Position numbers and translations under genes: made by a program
Part shown: in pieces, positions 1 through 6,061 of the stretch
Layout of the letters: each line of letters begins with the position of its first letter
Numbering within the stretch: position 1 is the first letter of the stretch
Assembly: GCA_015229095.1 (NCBI GenBank)
Contig: JADGCE010000041.1
Location: 1 to 13,589 of the forward strand
Length of the DNA stretch: 13,589 nt
Direction of reading: 5' to 3'
Origin: Magnetococcales bacterium
GTDB taxonomy: Bacteria; Pseudomonadota; Magnetococcia; Magnetococcales; Magnetaquicoccaceae
The notes under the pieces: model-generated
The model's input: the letters and a program-made list of their open reading frames with translations, nothing else
Databases searched by the model: none
What the model was told of the DNA's origin: nothing

Positions 1-79
1 TCGTCTTGCCATGGTCCACGTGACCGATGGTACCGATATTTACGTGAGGCTTGTTCCGTTCAAATTTGGCCTTTGCCAT
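1..79 (-). CDS. tuf: Translation elongation factor EF-Tu, N-terminal fragment (window edge)
   Basis: This is the first 26 codons of EF-Tu, the GTPase that delivers aminoacyl-tRNA to the ribosome. The visible protein begins MAKAKFERNKPHVNIGTIGH and runs on to the start of the P-loop, HVDHGKT, a highly conserved opening for this family. The ATG at 77-79 is preceded by a GGGAGG ribosome binding site with good spacing. The gene lies downstream of three tRNA genes on the same strand, the arrangement of the tRNA-tufB operon of many proteobacteria, so it is probably the tufB copy. The rest lies outside the window; the family is normally about 395 residues. Confidence 0.97.
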   Translation of the reverse strand, partial: MAKAKFERNKPHVNIGTIGHVDHGKT

Positions 80-163
80 TCCAATTTCCTCCCAGTGAGG
101 TTGCAGTGGGGTCTATCAAAGTTTGGAAACACACTCAAGACTTCATTTAAAGTCAAAAAATAA

Positions 164-239
164 TGGAGCCCATGAACGGATTCGAACCGTTGACCTCTTC
201 CTTACCAAGGAAGTGCTCTGCCGACTGAGCTACATGGGC
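164..239 (-). tRNA. thrT: tRNA-Thr (anticodon GGT)
   Basis: A 76-base cloverleaf reads on the minus strand from GCCCATG at 239 to an encoded CCA end at 164. The acceptor stem GCCCATG pairs with CATGGGC. The D arm has AGCTCAGTCGGCAGAGC, the anticodon stem is CTTCC/GGAAG with loop TTGGTAA (anticodon at 204-206), and the T arm contains GGTTCGAATCC. It is the last tRNA before tuf, as thrT is in Escherichia coli. Confidence 0.97.
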
Positions 240-314
240 AAAACAGCTCACAACATCCAGCCACACCAACCATCGCCCCCACAAACACCCGCAACACCCG
301 ACAGGACCATGGCC

Positions 315-388
315 TGGAGCGGGTGGGGGGAATCGAACCCCCATGTTCAGCTTGGAAGGCTGACGTTCTACCACTGAACTACACCCGC
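315..388 (-). tRNA. glyT: tRNA-Gly (anticodon TCC)
   Basis: A 74-base cloverleaf on the minus strand, with acceptor stem GCGGGTG pairing with CACCCGC and an encoded CCA. The anticodon stem is TCAGC/GCTGA around the loop CTTCCAA, giving anticodon TCC. The T arm contains GGTTCGATTCC. It sits between tRNA-Tyr and tRNA-Thr, matching the glyT position in the tRNA-tufB operon. Confidence 0.97.
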
Positions 389-449
389 CGAACAGAACCA
401 CGGGCCACCCCCTGCGTAGAATCCACGCTGACCCGGCTCTTGGTGGGTA

Positions 450-534
<85 letters not shown>

Positions 535-554
535 TGACCCTCAAGAGCCCGCTA

Positions 555-583
555 GTCTTACCTGTTGTCAGGAGCCCTGTCAA
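555..583 (-). promoter_or_regulatory. Sigma-70 promoter of the tRNA-Tyr/Gly/Thr-tuf operon
   Basis: On the minus strand a perfect -35 box TTGACA (578-583) is followed after 17 bases by TAAGAC (555-560), a moderate -10 box. A GC-rich stretch (GCGGGC) follows it, typical of stringently controlled stable-RNA promoters. Transcription would start about 15 bases upstream of tRNA-Tyr. The -35 box lies only 15 bases past the stop codon of the XRE regulator gene, and I see no terminator between them, so some read-through from the regulator gene is possible. Confidence 0.7.
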
Positions 584-597
584 GAGTTTCTGCGCAC

Positions 598-1161
598 CTA
601 GTCTAAATTATCTTTCCGATTCCCTTCCAGGATGGTCACCACCGCCCAACTCTCCTCGTGACCAGGGTTGCGGTAGCTGTGGCGGACGTTACCACGAAAG
701 GCCGCCGTTTCGCCAGGTTTTAAAAGCAAATGCTCCCCCACCACCTGCAATTCCACCTCACCGCGCAAAATGTGCAGATACTCCTCGCTGCCCGGCGGGT
801 GGGGCAACCCCTGATAAAACCCTTGTGCCCGCAGATAAAAAATGGTCTGGGTAAAGTGAAAGGCGCCAGGCGGCGACACGGTCACAGCCCGATAGGCCTC
901 ATCCGCAGAAGAGACCCGCCGCATGGCGTGGGCAGGGAAATGCTGGATGTGCCGTTGCTCGGACTCCACCAGTTCGTCAATGCTCATCCCCAAGGCCTTG
1001 GCGATCTTGAACACCACCGCCAGACTGGGATTGGCATCATCCCGTTCCACGGTGGCCAATGTCGCCCTGGGAATGCCCGCCCGGTCAGCCAACTGCTGCT
1101 GGGTCATTTTACGCCGTCCTCGAATGGCCCGAATACGGGTTCCAACCAGATTGTTGATCAA
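598..1161 (-). CDS. XRE-family transcriptional regulator with C-terminal cupin domain
   Basis: Predicted cytoplasmic DNA-binding regulator of 187 residues. An N-terminal helix-turn-helix of the XRE/Cro type covers about residues 6-60 (core MTQQQLADRAGIPRATLATV). It is joined to a small cupin barrel at about 95-180 (EEYLHILRGEVEL and a later KPGETAAF). In this architecture the cupin usually senses a small ligand or metal; the ligand here cannot be read from sequence. I chose the TTG at 1159-1161 because GGGGGT lies 7 bases upstream and can pair with 16S rRNA. The in-frame ATG at 1216-1218 has no Shine-Dalgarno and adds an unconserved-looking tail. The gene is divergent from the peroxiredoxin-SOD pair, so it may control them or itself; that is inference. 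Confidence 0.9.
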   Translation of the reverse strand: MINNLVGTRIRAIRGRRKMTQQQLADRAGIPRATLATVERDDANPSLAVVFKIAKALGMSIDELVESEQRHIQHFPAHAMRRVSSADEAYRAVTVSPPGAFHFTQTIFYLRAQGFYQGLPHPPGSEEYLHILRGEVELQVVGEHLLLKPGETAAFRGNVRHSYRNPGHEESWAVVTILEGNRKDNLD

Positions 1162-1163
1162 CA
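1152..1163. promoter_or_regulatory. 12-bp perfect palindrome over the regulator's start codon
   Basis: TGTTGATCAACA is a perfect 12-bp palindrome covering the proposed TTG start of the XRE regulator. It could be an autoregulatory operator or a coincidence of the coding sequence. No binding evidence is available. Confidence 0.3.
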
Positions 1164-1224
1164 GATTACCCCCAAAAATGAAGCGAAGCCACTCCCTCCC
1201 GTGACAACACAGAAACATAATTGT

Positions 1225-1234
1225 TGGTATACCA
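1225..1234. promoter_or_regulatory. Palindromic operator candidate between the XRE regulator and peroxiredoxin genes
   Basis: TGGTATACCA is a perfect 10-bp palindrome located 10 bases upstream of the -35 box of the peroxiredoxin promoter. On the minus strand its TATACC could be the -10 of a weak promoter for the regulator gene (TTTCCG, 17 bases, TATACC). A position shared by two divergent promoters is usual for an operator of a divergently encoded regulator. The assignment is inference. Confidence 0.4.
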
Positions 1235-1244
1235 TTTTTTCCGC

Positions 1245-1273
1245 TTGACGGAAAGGTCTGCCGCGTGCATAAT
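1245..1273 (+). promoter_or_regulatory. Sigma-70 promoter of the peroxiredoxin-SOD operon
   Basis: TTGACG (1245-1250), 17 bases, then CATAAT (1268-1273): each box matches the consensus at five of six positions with ideal spacing. Transcription would start near 1280, leaving a leader of about 70 bases before the peroxiredoxin ATG. The -10 lies inside a 10-bp palindrome, CATAATTATG (1268-1277). Confidence 0.75.
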
Positions 1274-1352
1274 TATGGCCATGTCACGGAACGCGCACCG
1301 TAACCCCACTGTACCCTATCCGCTAACCCTGCTGCAACCCTGGAGAAATGCC

Positions 1353-1952
1353 ATGAGTGTCCTGGTTACCAAACCGGCCCCTGATTTTACCGCCAATGCG
1401 GTTATGCCCGACAACAGCATCAAAGCCGACTTTCGCCTCTCCGATTATCGGGGCAAATATGTGGTGCTTTTTTTCTATCCCCTGGATTTCACTTTTGTCT
1501 GTCCCTCGGAGCTGATCGCTTTTGATCATCGTCTGCAGGAGTTCAAAAAGCGGGGCGTCGAGGTGATCGGCGTCTCCATCGACTCCCACTTCACCCACTT
1601 GGCATGGAAAAACACGCCCGTGAACAACGGCGGCATCGGCCAGGTCCAGTATCCCCTGGTGGCCGACATTTCCAAGCAGATCACCACCGATTATGATCTC
1701 TACTTCGGTCCGGGCATCGCTTTGCGGGGCTCCTTCCTGATCGACCAGAGCGGTGTGGTGCGCCATCAGGTGGTCAACGATCTGCCCCTGGGTCGGGATA
1801 TCGATGAAATGTTGCGCATGATAGACGCCCTGCAGTTCCATGCCGAGCACGGCGAAGTCTGCCCCGCCGGGTGGAAAAAAGGCAAGCCGGGCATGAAGGG
1901 ATCCACCGAAGGGGTGGCTGAATATTTGGCCTCCCATGCCGATACACTGTGA
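1353..1952 (+). CDS. Typical 2-Cys peroxiredoxin (AhpC/Prx1 type)
   Basis: A 199-residue thiol peroxidase that reduces hydrogen peroxide, organic hydroperoxides or peroxynitrite in the cytoplasm. The peroxidatic cysteine is C50 in FTFVCPSE and the resolving cysteine is C170 in EVCPAGWKKG, as in typical two-cysteine dimers. A GGIG motif at 93-96 resembles the GGLG loop associated with peroxide-sensitive members. The ATG at 1353 follows TGGAG at suitable spacing. An in-frame ATG further upstream (1275) would start at or before the predicted transcription start. The SOD gene follows after 43 bases with no terminator, so the two are probably co-transcribed: SOD makes peroxide and this enzyme removes it. 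The electron donor (AhpF, thioredoxin or other) is not in the window. Confidence 0.95.
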   Translation: MSVLVTKPAPDFTANAVMPDNSIKADFRLSDYRGKYVVLFFYPLDFTFVCPSELIAFDHRLQEFKKRGVEVIGVSIDSHFTHLAWKNTPVNNGGIGQVQYPLVADISKQITTDYDLYFGPGIALRGSFLIDQSGVVRHQVVNDLPLGRDIDEMLRMIDALQFHAEHGEVCPAGWKKGKPGMKGSTEGVAEYLASHADTL

Positions 1953-1995
1953 TATCGATCTGACCTGTACAGCCCCCTGAAGGAGAAAACGGACC

Positions 1996-2577
1996 ATGGC
2001 TTTTTCGCTACCCCCACTGCCCTACGACAAAGGTGCCCTGGCACCCCATATTTCCCAGGAAACCCTGGAGTTTCACCACGGCAAGCACCACAACACCTAT
2101 GTGGTCAACCTCAACAATCTGGTCCCTGGCACCGAGTTTGAGCATATGTCCCTGGAGGAGATTGTTCTCAAATCCTCCGGCGGCATTTTCAACAATGCCG
2201 CCCAGGTATGGAACCACACCTTTTACTGGCACTGCCTCTCCCCCAATGGCGGTGGTGAACCGACGGGCGCCTTGGCCAAAGCCATCGAGTCAACCTTTGG
2301 TTCGTTTGCCCTCTTCAAGGAAAAATTTACCGCCACCTCCGTCACCACCTTTGGCTCTGGATGGGGTTGGTTGGTGAAAAACGGGGAGGGTGGCCTGGAA
2401 TTGATGAGCACCAGCAATGCGGGCACCCCGGCCACTTCCGGGAAAAAAGCCCTGCTTACCTGTGATGTCTGGGAGCACGCCTACTACATCGATTACCGGA
2501 ACGCCCGTCCCGGCTATGTAGCCGCCTTCTGGAACCTGGTCAACTGGGATTTTGTGGCCAAAAATTTTGCCGAGTAA
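1996..2577 (+). CDS. sodB: Superoxide dismutase [Fe]
   Basis: A 193-residue Fe/Mn-family superoxide dismutase converting superoxide to oxygen and hydrogen peroxide. The four metal ligands are visible: H27 (EFHHGKHH), H74 (WNHTFYW), D157 and H161 (DVWEHAYY). Q70 just before the WNHTFYW motif, together with the FGSGWGWL segment, points to the iron rather than the manganese type. The metal was not tested, and cambialistic use is possible. Length is normal and no signal peptide is present, so it is cytoplasmic. AGGAG lies 10 bases before the ATG. It is the second gene of the antioxidant pair and ends ten bases before a strong hairpin. Confidence 0.96.
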   Translation: MAFSLPPLPYDKGALAPHISQETLEFHHGKHHNTYVVNLNNLVPGTEFEHMSLEEIVLKSSGGIFNNAAQVWNHTFYWHCLSPNGGGEPTGALAKAIESTFGSFALFKEKFTATSVTTFGSGWGWLVKNGEGGLELMSTSNAGTPATSGKKALLTCDVWEHAYYIDYRNARPGYVAAFWNLVNWDFVAKNFAE

Positions 2578-2587
2578 CAACCCGCGC

Positions 2588-2627
2588 CGTCGGGGATTGG
2601 GGGGAGAGTTCCCCTCAACCCCCGACG
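2588..2627. terminator. Strong GC-rich hairpin between convergent sodB and nadB
   Basis: A 17-bp stem with one A-C mismatch and one G-U pair, starting CGTCGGGG and ending CCCCCGACG, closes a 6-base loop (AGAGTT). It lies between the convergent sodB and nadB stop codons, where a bidirectional terminator or 3'-end-protecting hairpin is expected. No good U-run follows on either strand, so it is not a textbook intrinsic terminator. Confidence 0.55.
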
Positions 2628-2702
2628 CGGGGCCCGCGCCGCCCTTTCCCCTTGTATGGAACCGCATCGTGCGGAAAAACCACCCTGCGCAGACCGGCTT
2701 GG

Positions 2703-4334
2703 CTAGACCAGAATTGGCAGGAGGGTGTCCCGCAGCCAGTGTTCGTCATCCCTCTGTGGATAATCCGTATTGAAGTGCAGGCCGCGACTCTCCTTGCGAT
2801 GGATGGCCGAGCGGATGATCAGCGAAGCGATCAGGGCAATGTTGCGCAACTCGATCAGGTCACGGGTGACCTGACAGTCCCAATAATATTCGTTGATTTC
2901 CTGTTGCAACAATTCAATACGGTGCCGAGCCCTGGCCAATCGGCGATTGCTGCGGACAATACCCACATAATCCCCCATGAAACGGCGAATCTCGTCCCAG
3001 TTATGGGAGATCAACACCGCCTCCGCACACTGGCCCTCTGTTCCAAAATTGTCCCAGGGAGGCAATGCGGGCTGGGTGACATGGGGGCGCTCGCGCATCT
3101 GGGCGATAATGGCGTTGGCGGCGGCATCGGCAAAGACCAAACACTCCAAAATGCTGTTGGACGCCAGTCGATTGGCACCGTGCAGGCCGGTGTGACTCAC
3201 CTCGCCGATGGCGAAAAGGGCATCCAGATCGGTTTTGCCATCCAACCCGGTCACCACGCCGCCGCAGGTATAGTGGGCCGCCGGCACCACCGGAATGGGC
3301 TCCCGATCCATCTCGATGCCAAAGGAGGCGCACTTGGCCAGGATGGTGGGAAAATGCTCTTCCAAAAACGGCCTGCCCCGGAATGAAATATCCAAAAAAA
3401 CACAGGGATCCCCTGTGCGTTTCATTTCAAAGTCGATGGATTGCGCCACCACATCCCGGGGAGCCAACTCCCCGTCCGGATGGTGGTGTGGCATGAAGCG
3501 AACCCCATCCTTGCGCAGCAAAAGGCCTCCCTCCCCCCGCACCGCTTCGGAAATCAGAAAATTTTTGGCACTGGAATGGTAAAGACAGGTGGGATGAAAT
3601 TGAATAAATTCCATATTGGCCACCCGACAGCCTGCCCGATAGGCCATGGCGATGCCATCCCCGGTCGCCGTATCGGGATTGGATGTGTAGAGATAGACCT
3701 TGCCAGCCCCCCCCGTGGCCAGAATGGTAAAACGGGCCTGGTAGGTGAGCACCCGCGACGAAGGGATATCCAGGACATACGCGCCATAACACCGGTTGGG
3801 TTGTCCGGGAACAAAGCGACCGACTTTATGGGCGGTAATGAGGTCTACGGCAATCTGGTTCTGATACAGGCGAATATTGGGATGCTGGCTCACCCGTTCC
3901 AGCAAAATTTCCATGACCGCCTTGCCTGTGGCATCGGCGGTATGCACCACCCGTCGGGCCGAATGCCCCCCCTCCCGGGTGAGATGATAGCCCCCATCCA
4001 CATCCCGACTGAATGAAACACCCAGATCGATCAGACGGCGAATGGCGCGGGAGCCATTGCTCACCACAAAGCGCACGGTGTCCGGGTGGCACAGGCCGGC
4101 CCCCGCCGTGTGGGTATCCTCGATGTGGGCCTCCAGTTGATCCTCAGGATCCAGCACCGCCGCGATACCCCCCTGGGCATGTTGACTGTTGGATTCCCCC
4201 GCCTCCGTTTTGGTCAACACCATCACCGTGCCGTTGCCTGCCAACCGCAACGCCAAGTCCAGGCCCGCAATACCACCGCCCAGGATCAAAAAATCGGCGC
4301 AAAGCAACCGTTCTTCCGCAGGATTAGCTATCAT
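2703..4334 (-). CDS. nadB: L-aspartate oxidase (NAD biosynthesis)
   Basis: A 543-residue FAD flavoprotein that oxidises L-aspartate to iminoaspartate, the first step of de novo NAD synthesis; NadA uses the product. The N-terminal dinucleotide-binding motif is FLILGGGIAG (residues 15-24). Family motifs follow in order: SNSQHAQGGIAAV, a second FAD segment near ILATGGAGKVY, EFIQFHPTCLY, APRDVVAQSI with the catalytic-region arginine, AAHYTCGGV, and HGANRLASNSILECLVF. The helical C-terminal domain is complete and the length is normal. The ATG at 4332-4334 is preceded by AGAGGA; longer in-frame starts upstream lack support. It is divergent from the sigma factor gene with 120 bases between, the same nadB/rpoE neighbourhood known in enterobacteria. 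I saw no convincing promoter box by eye in that gap. Confidence 0.95.
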   Translation of the reverse strand: MIANPAEERLLCADFLILGGGIAGLDLALRLAGNGTVMVLTKTEAGESNSQHAQGGIAAVLDPEDQLEAHIEDTHTAGAGLCHPDTVRFVVSNGSRAIRRLIDLGVSFSRDVDGGYHLTREGGHSARRVVHTADATGKAVMEILLERVSQHPNIRLYQNQIAVDLITAHKVGRFVPGQPNRCYGAYVLDIPSSRVLTYQARFTILATGGAGKVYLYTSNPDTATGDGIAMAYRAGCRVANMEFIQFHPTCLYHSSAKNFLISEAVRGEGGLLLRKDGVRFMPHHHPDGELAPRDVVAQSIDFEMKRTGDPCVFLDISFRGRPFLEEHFPTILAKCASFGIEMDREPIPVVPAAHYTCGGVVTGLDGKTDLDALFAIGEVSHTGLHGANRLASNSILECLVFADAAANAIIAQMRERPHVTQPALPPWDNFGTEGQCAEAVLISHNWDEIRRFMGDYVGIVRSNRRLARARHRIELLQQEINEYYWDCQVTRDLIELRNIALIASLIIRSAIHRKESRGLHFNTDYPQRDDEHWLRDTLLPILV

Positions 4335-4454
4335 GATTCCTCTGTGCCTCGCTTCATCAAGCGTAGTCAACACTTCGCCTCCCATGGTACGATGACGGGG
4401 CGTGTTGTTGCCAGCTTTAATCTGAACGCTTTGCAAAAAATGGGGTCATTCAGG

Positions 4455-5090
4455 ATGTCGGAGTCCCAATCCAGCCCTCCTCGTGAAAAAAGCGAGGAAC
4501 CAATCGGCAAAAACCATGATCAAATGGTGATCGATCGTGTGCTGGCCGGGGAGCAAAAGGCTTTTGAGCTGCTGGTGCGGCAATACCAGGGCAAAGTCAT
4601 CTCCGTCATTGCCCGCATGGTGGACGATCCAGACAAGGTGCGGGATCTGGCCCAGGAGACCTGGATCAAGGCCTATCGCTCCTTGCCCGGTTTCCGGGGT
4701 GAGGCGGCCTTTTTCACCTGGCTGTTTCGGATTGCCACCAACACAACAAAAAATCATTGGCTTGCCAGGAGGGAGAGTCTCCCCCTCAGCAGTCTGGAAG
4801 AGGAGGATGGAACGGAATATGTGCCACCCCAGCTGCGAGACCATGAAACCCCGGAACGACTCCTGCTGCGCAAGGAGATGCTGGAGAATGTGCAATCGGC
4901 CATGGATGCCTTGGTTCCCAACATGAAGCAGGCTATCCTCCTCAGGGATGTGCGGGGGCTTTCCTACGAGGAGATTGCCCAGGAGCTTGGCTGCCCCGTA
5001 GGCACTGTGCGTTCGCGAATTTTCCGTGGACGACAGGAGATAGCCCAGCGGATGCAGGGCTATCTGGGGACCGGGGCACGCAAACGGTGA
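4455..5090 (+). CDS. rpoE: ECF RNA polymerase sigma factor, RpoE (sigma-E) type
   Basis: A 211-residue extracytoplasmic-function sigma factor. Region 2 lies at about residues 30-100 (AFELLVRQYQGKVISVIARM and DLAQETWIKAYRSLPGFRGE), and region 4 lies in the last quarter with the helix-turn-helix GLSYEEIAQELGCPVGTVRS. The DLAQET, TWLFRIA and SYEEIA signatures closely follow RpoE/AlgU. The ATG at 4455 has GGGG nine bases upstream; an alternative in-frame ATG at 4440 has no ribosome binding site. The genes that follow encode an anti-sigma factor, RseC and a DegP-type protease, which identifies an envelope-stress regulon core. The N-terminal 20 or so residues are a polar extension of unknown importance. 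Confidence 0.94.
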   Translation: MSESQSSPPREKSEEPIGKNHDQMVIDRVLAGEQKAFELLVRQYQGKVISVIARMVDDPDKVRDLAQETWIKAYRSLPGFRGEAAFFTWLFRIATNTTKNHWLARRESLPLSSLEEEDGTEYVPPQLRDHETPERLLLRKEMLENVQSAMDALVPNMKQAILLRDVRGLSYEEIAQELGCPVGTVRSRIFRGRQEIAQRMQGYLGTGARKR

Positions 5091-5130
5091 GATTTGCGAC
5101 AGCGGCATGGTGTTATGGAGGGCGAAAGAG

Positions 5131-5553
5131 ATGAGCTGTAATCCCGAATTGGTTTCTGCCTTCTTGGATGGTGAGCTGGAACCGATTATTGTGCGTCCGG
5201 TGCTCACGCATCTGCTCCGGTGTGACGACTGCTGCCAGACCATGGGCTGGTTGGCGCAGATCAAGGAGACGATTGCCGTGGGCACGCTGCTTTGGCAGGA
5301 TCCGGAGGAGATGACCCGCACCATCATGGGGGCCATCCGAAACGAAAAAGTCTACACAGGCCGTTCGGGTTTGTTTGGCCGCCTGCGCCGCTTTGGTGTG
5401 CCTGCGGTGCTGATTGCCGGCGCACTGGCCGCCTTGCCCGCCACCCCATCCGTGGCGGAGGAGTTCCCGCCGAACGAATCATTCCACGAACCTGCGGAAA
5501 ACCGTTCACAGTGTGAAGGAGAGAGGGCATGTTGCATGAAGAAGGGGTTGTAA
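5131..5553 (+). CDS. RseA-like anti-sigma factor with zinc-binding motif
   Basis: A 140-residue probable membrane anti-sigma factor that holds the preceding sigma factor inactive. The N-terminal half is cytoplasmic and contains LVSAFLDGELE, much like the RseA N-terminus. It also has H27-x3-C31-x2-C34 with C3 nearby, the zinc-binding pattern of ZAS-type anti-sigma factors. A weakly hydrophobic segment at about residues 89-108 (PAVLIAGALAAL) is the likely single membrane span, leaving only about 30 residues outside. That periplasmic tail is much shorter than in E. coli RseA and has three cysteines (128, 134, 135). The ATG at 5131 has GGAGGG upstream; an in-frame ATG at 5107 has none. The end overlaps the rseC start by 25 bases, suggesting translational coupling. 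Direct partner and stress signal are inferred. Confidence 0.85.
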   Translation: MSCNPELVSAFLDGELEPIIVRPVLTHLLRCDDCCQTMGWLAQIKETIAVGTLLWQDPEEMTRTIMGAIRNEKVYTGRSGLFGRLRRFGVPAVLIAGALAALPATPSVAEEFPPNESFHEPAENRSQCEGERACCMKKGL

Positions 5554-5996
5554 TGGCGCTGGATGGGGCATACGCTGTGGTGGCCAATCAGCGCAAGGGC
5601 AGCTGCGGTGGCTGTCACGGCGAGGCCAGTTGTGGCACTCTCTCCGGAGGACTCGGCAAAAAAACGGTGGGGATTCGCGCCCGCAATCCGCTCCAGGCAG
5701 CCGTGGGAGAGCGGGTGGTACTGGAGATTTCCGAGGGCCACCTCCTCAAGGCCTCCTTTCTGGTCTATGGCCTGCCCATACTGGCCATGATGGTCGTGGG
5801 CATACTGGGCCGCTCACTGGCCACCACTTTGGGCGTGGGAGACAGTGAAAGTGCCGGGGCATTGGCAGGCTTGGCGGCCCTGCTGTTGAGTTTTTGGGGA
5901 CTGCACCGCTACAACCACCATATCCGCAACGATGCCAGTCAGCAGCCGGTGATTGCGCGCATTCTCCCATCAGCAGGCGGTGCTGTCACCTCGTAG
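5529..5996 (+). CDS. rseC: RseC/MucC family membrane protein
   Basis: A 155-residue inner-membrane protein of the SoxR-reducing/RseC family. The N-terminus (EEGVVMALDGAYAVV) is followed by the family's cysteine cluster C26-x2-C29-x5-C35 and then two predicted membrane helices at about 73-97 (ASFLVYGLPILAMMVV) and 107-128 (GALAGLAALLLSFWGL). Relatives modulate sigma-E activity or take part in electron transfer that resets SoxR. The ATG at 5529 is within the anti-sigma gene, with GGAGAG just upstream. Its location between anti-sigma factor and DegP matches the mucC position in Pseudomonas, except that the gene for RseB/MucB is missing. Confidence 0.93.
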   Translation: MLHEEGVVMALDGAYAVVANQRKGSCGGCHGEASCGTLSGGLGKKTVGIRARNPLQAAVGERVVLEISEGHLLKASFLVYGLPILAMMVVGILGRSLATTLGVGDSESAGALAGLAALLLSFWGLHRYNHHIRNDASQQPVIARILPSAGGAVTS

Positions 5997-6061
5997 CCCG
6001 TGGTGTGACATGCGCGGAGGTCGTCGTTGTTTACATTTACAGAAAAACAGGGTGGATCATG

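Noticed and set aside
139..154. Small GACTT/AAGTC hairpin between tRNA-Thr and tuf
   Set aside because: Five base pairs with no following T-run on the transcribed strand; chance is likely, and tuf needs read-through here.
1275..1352. Extended N-terminus of the peroxiredoxin from the upstream ATG
   Set aside because: That ATG lies at or before the predicted transcription start and lacks a ribosome binding site; the extension is not typical of the family.
4335..4454. Sigma-E-type autoregulatory promoter upstream of rpoE (TCTGA at 4421)
   Set aside because: No GAAC-type -35 element is found at the required distance upstream.
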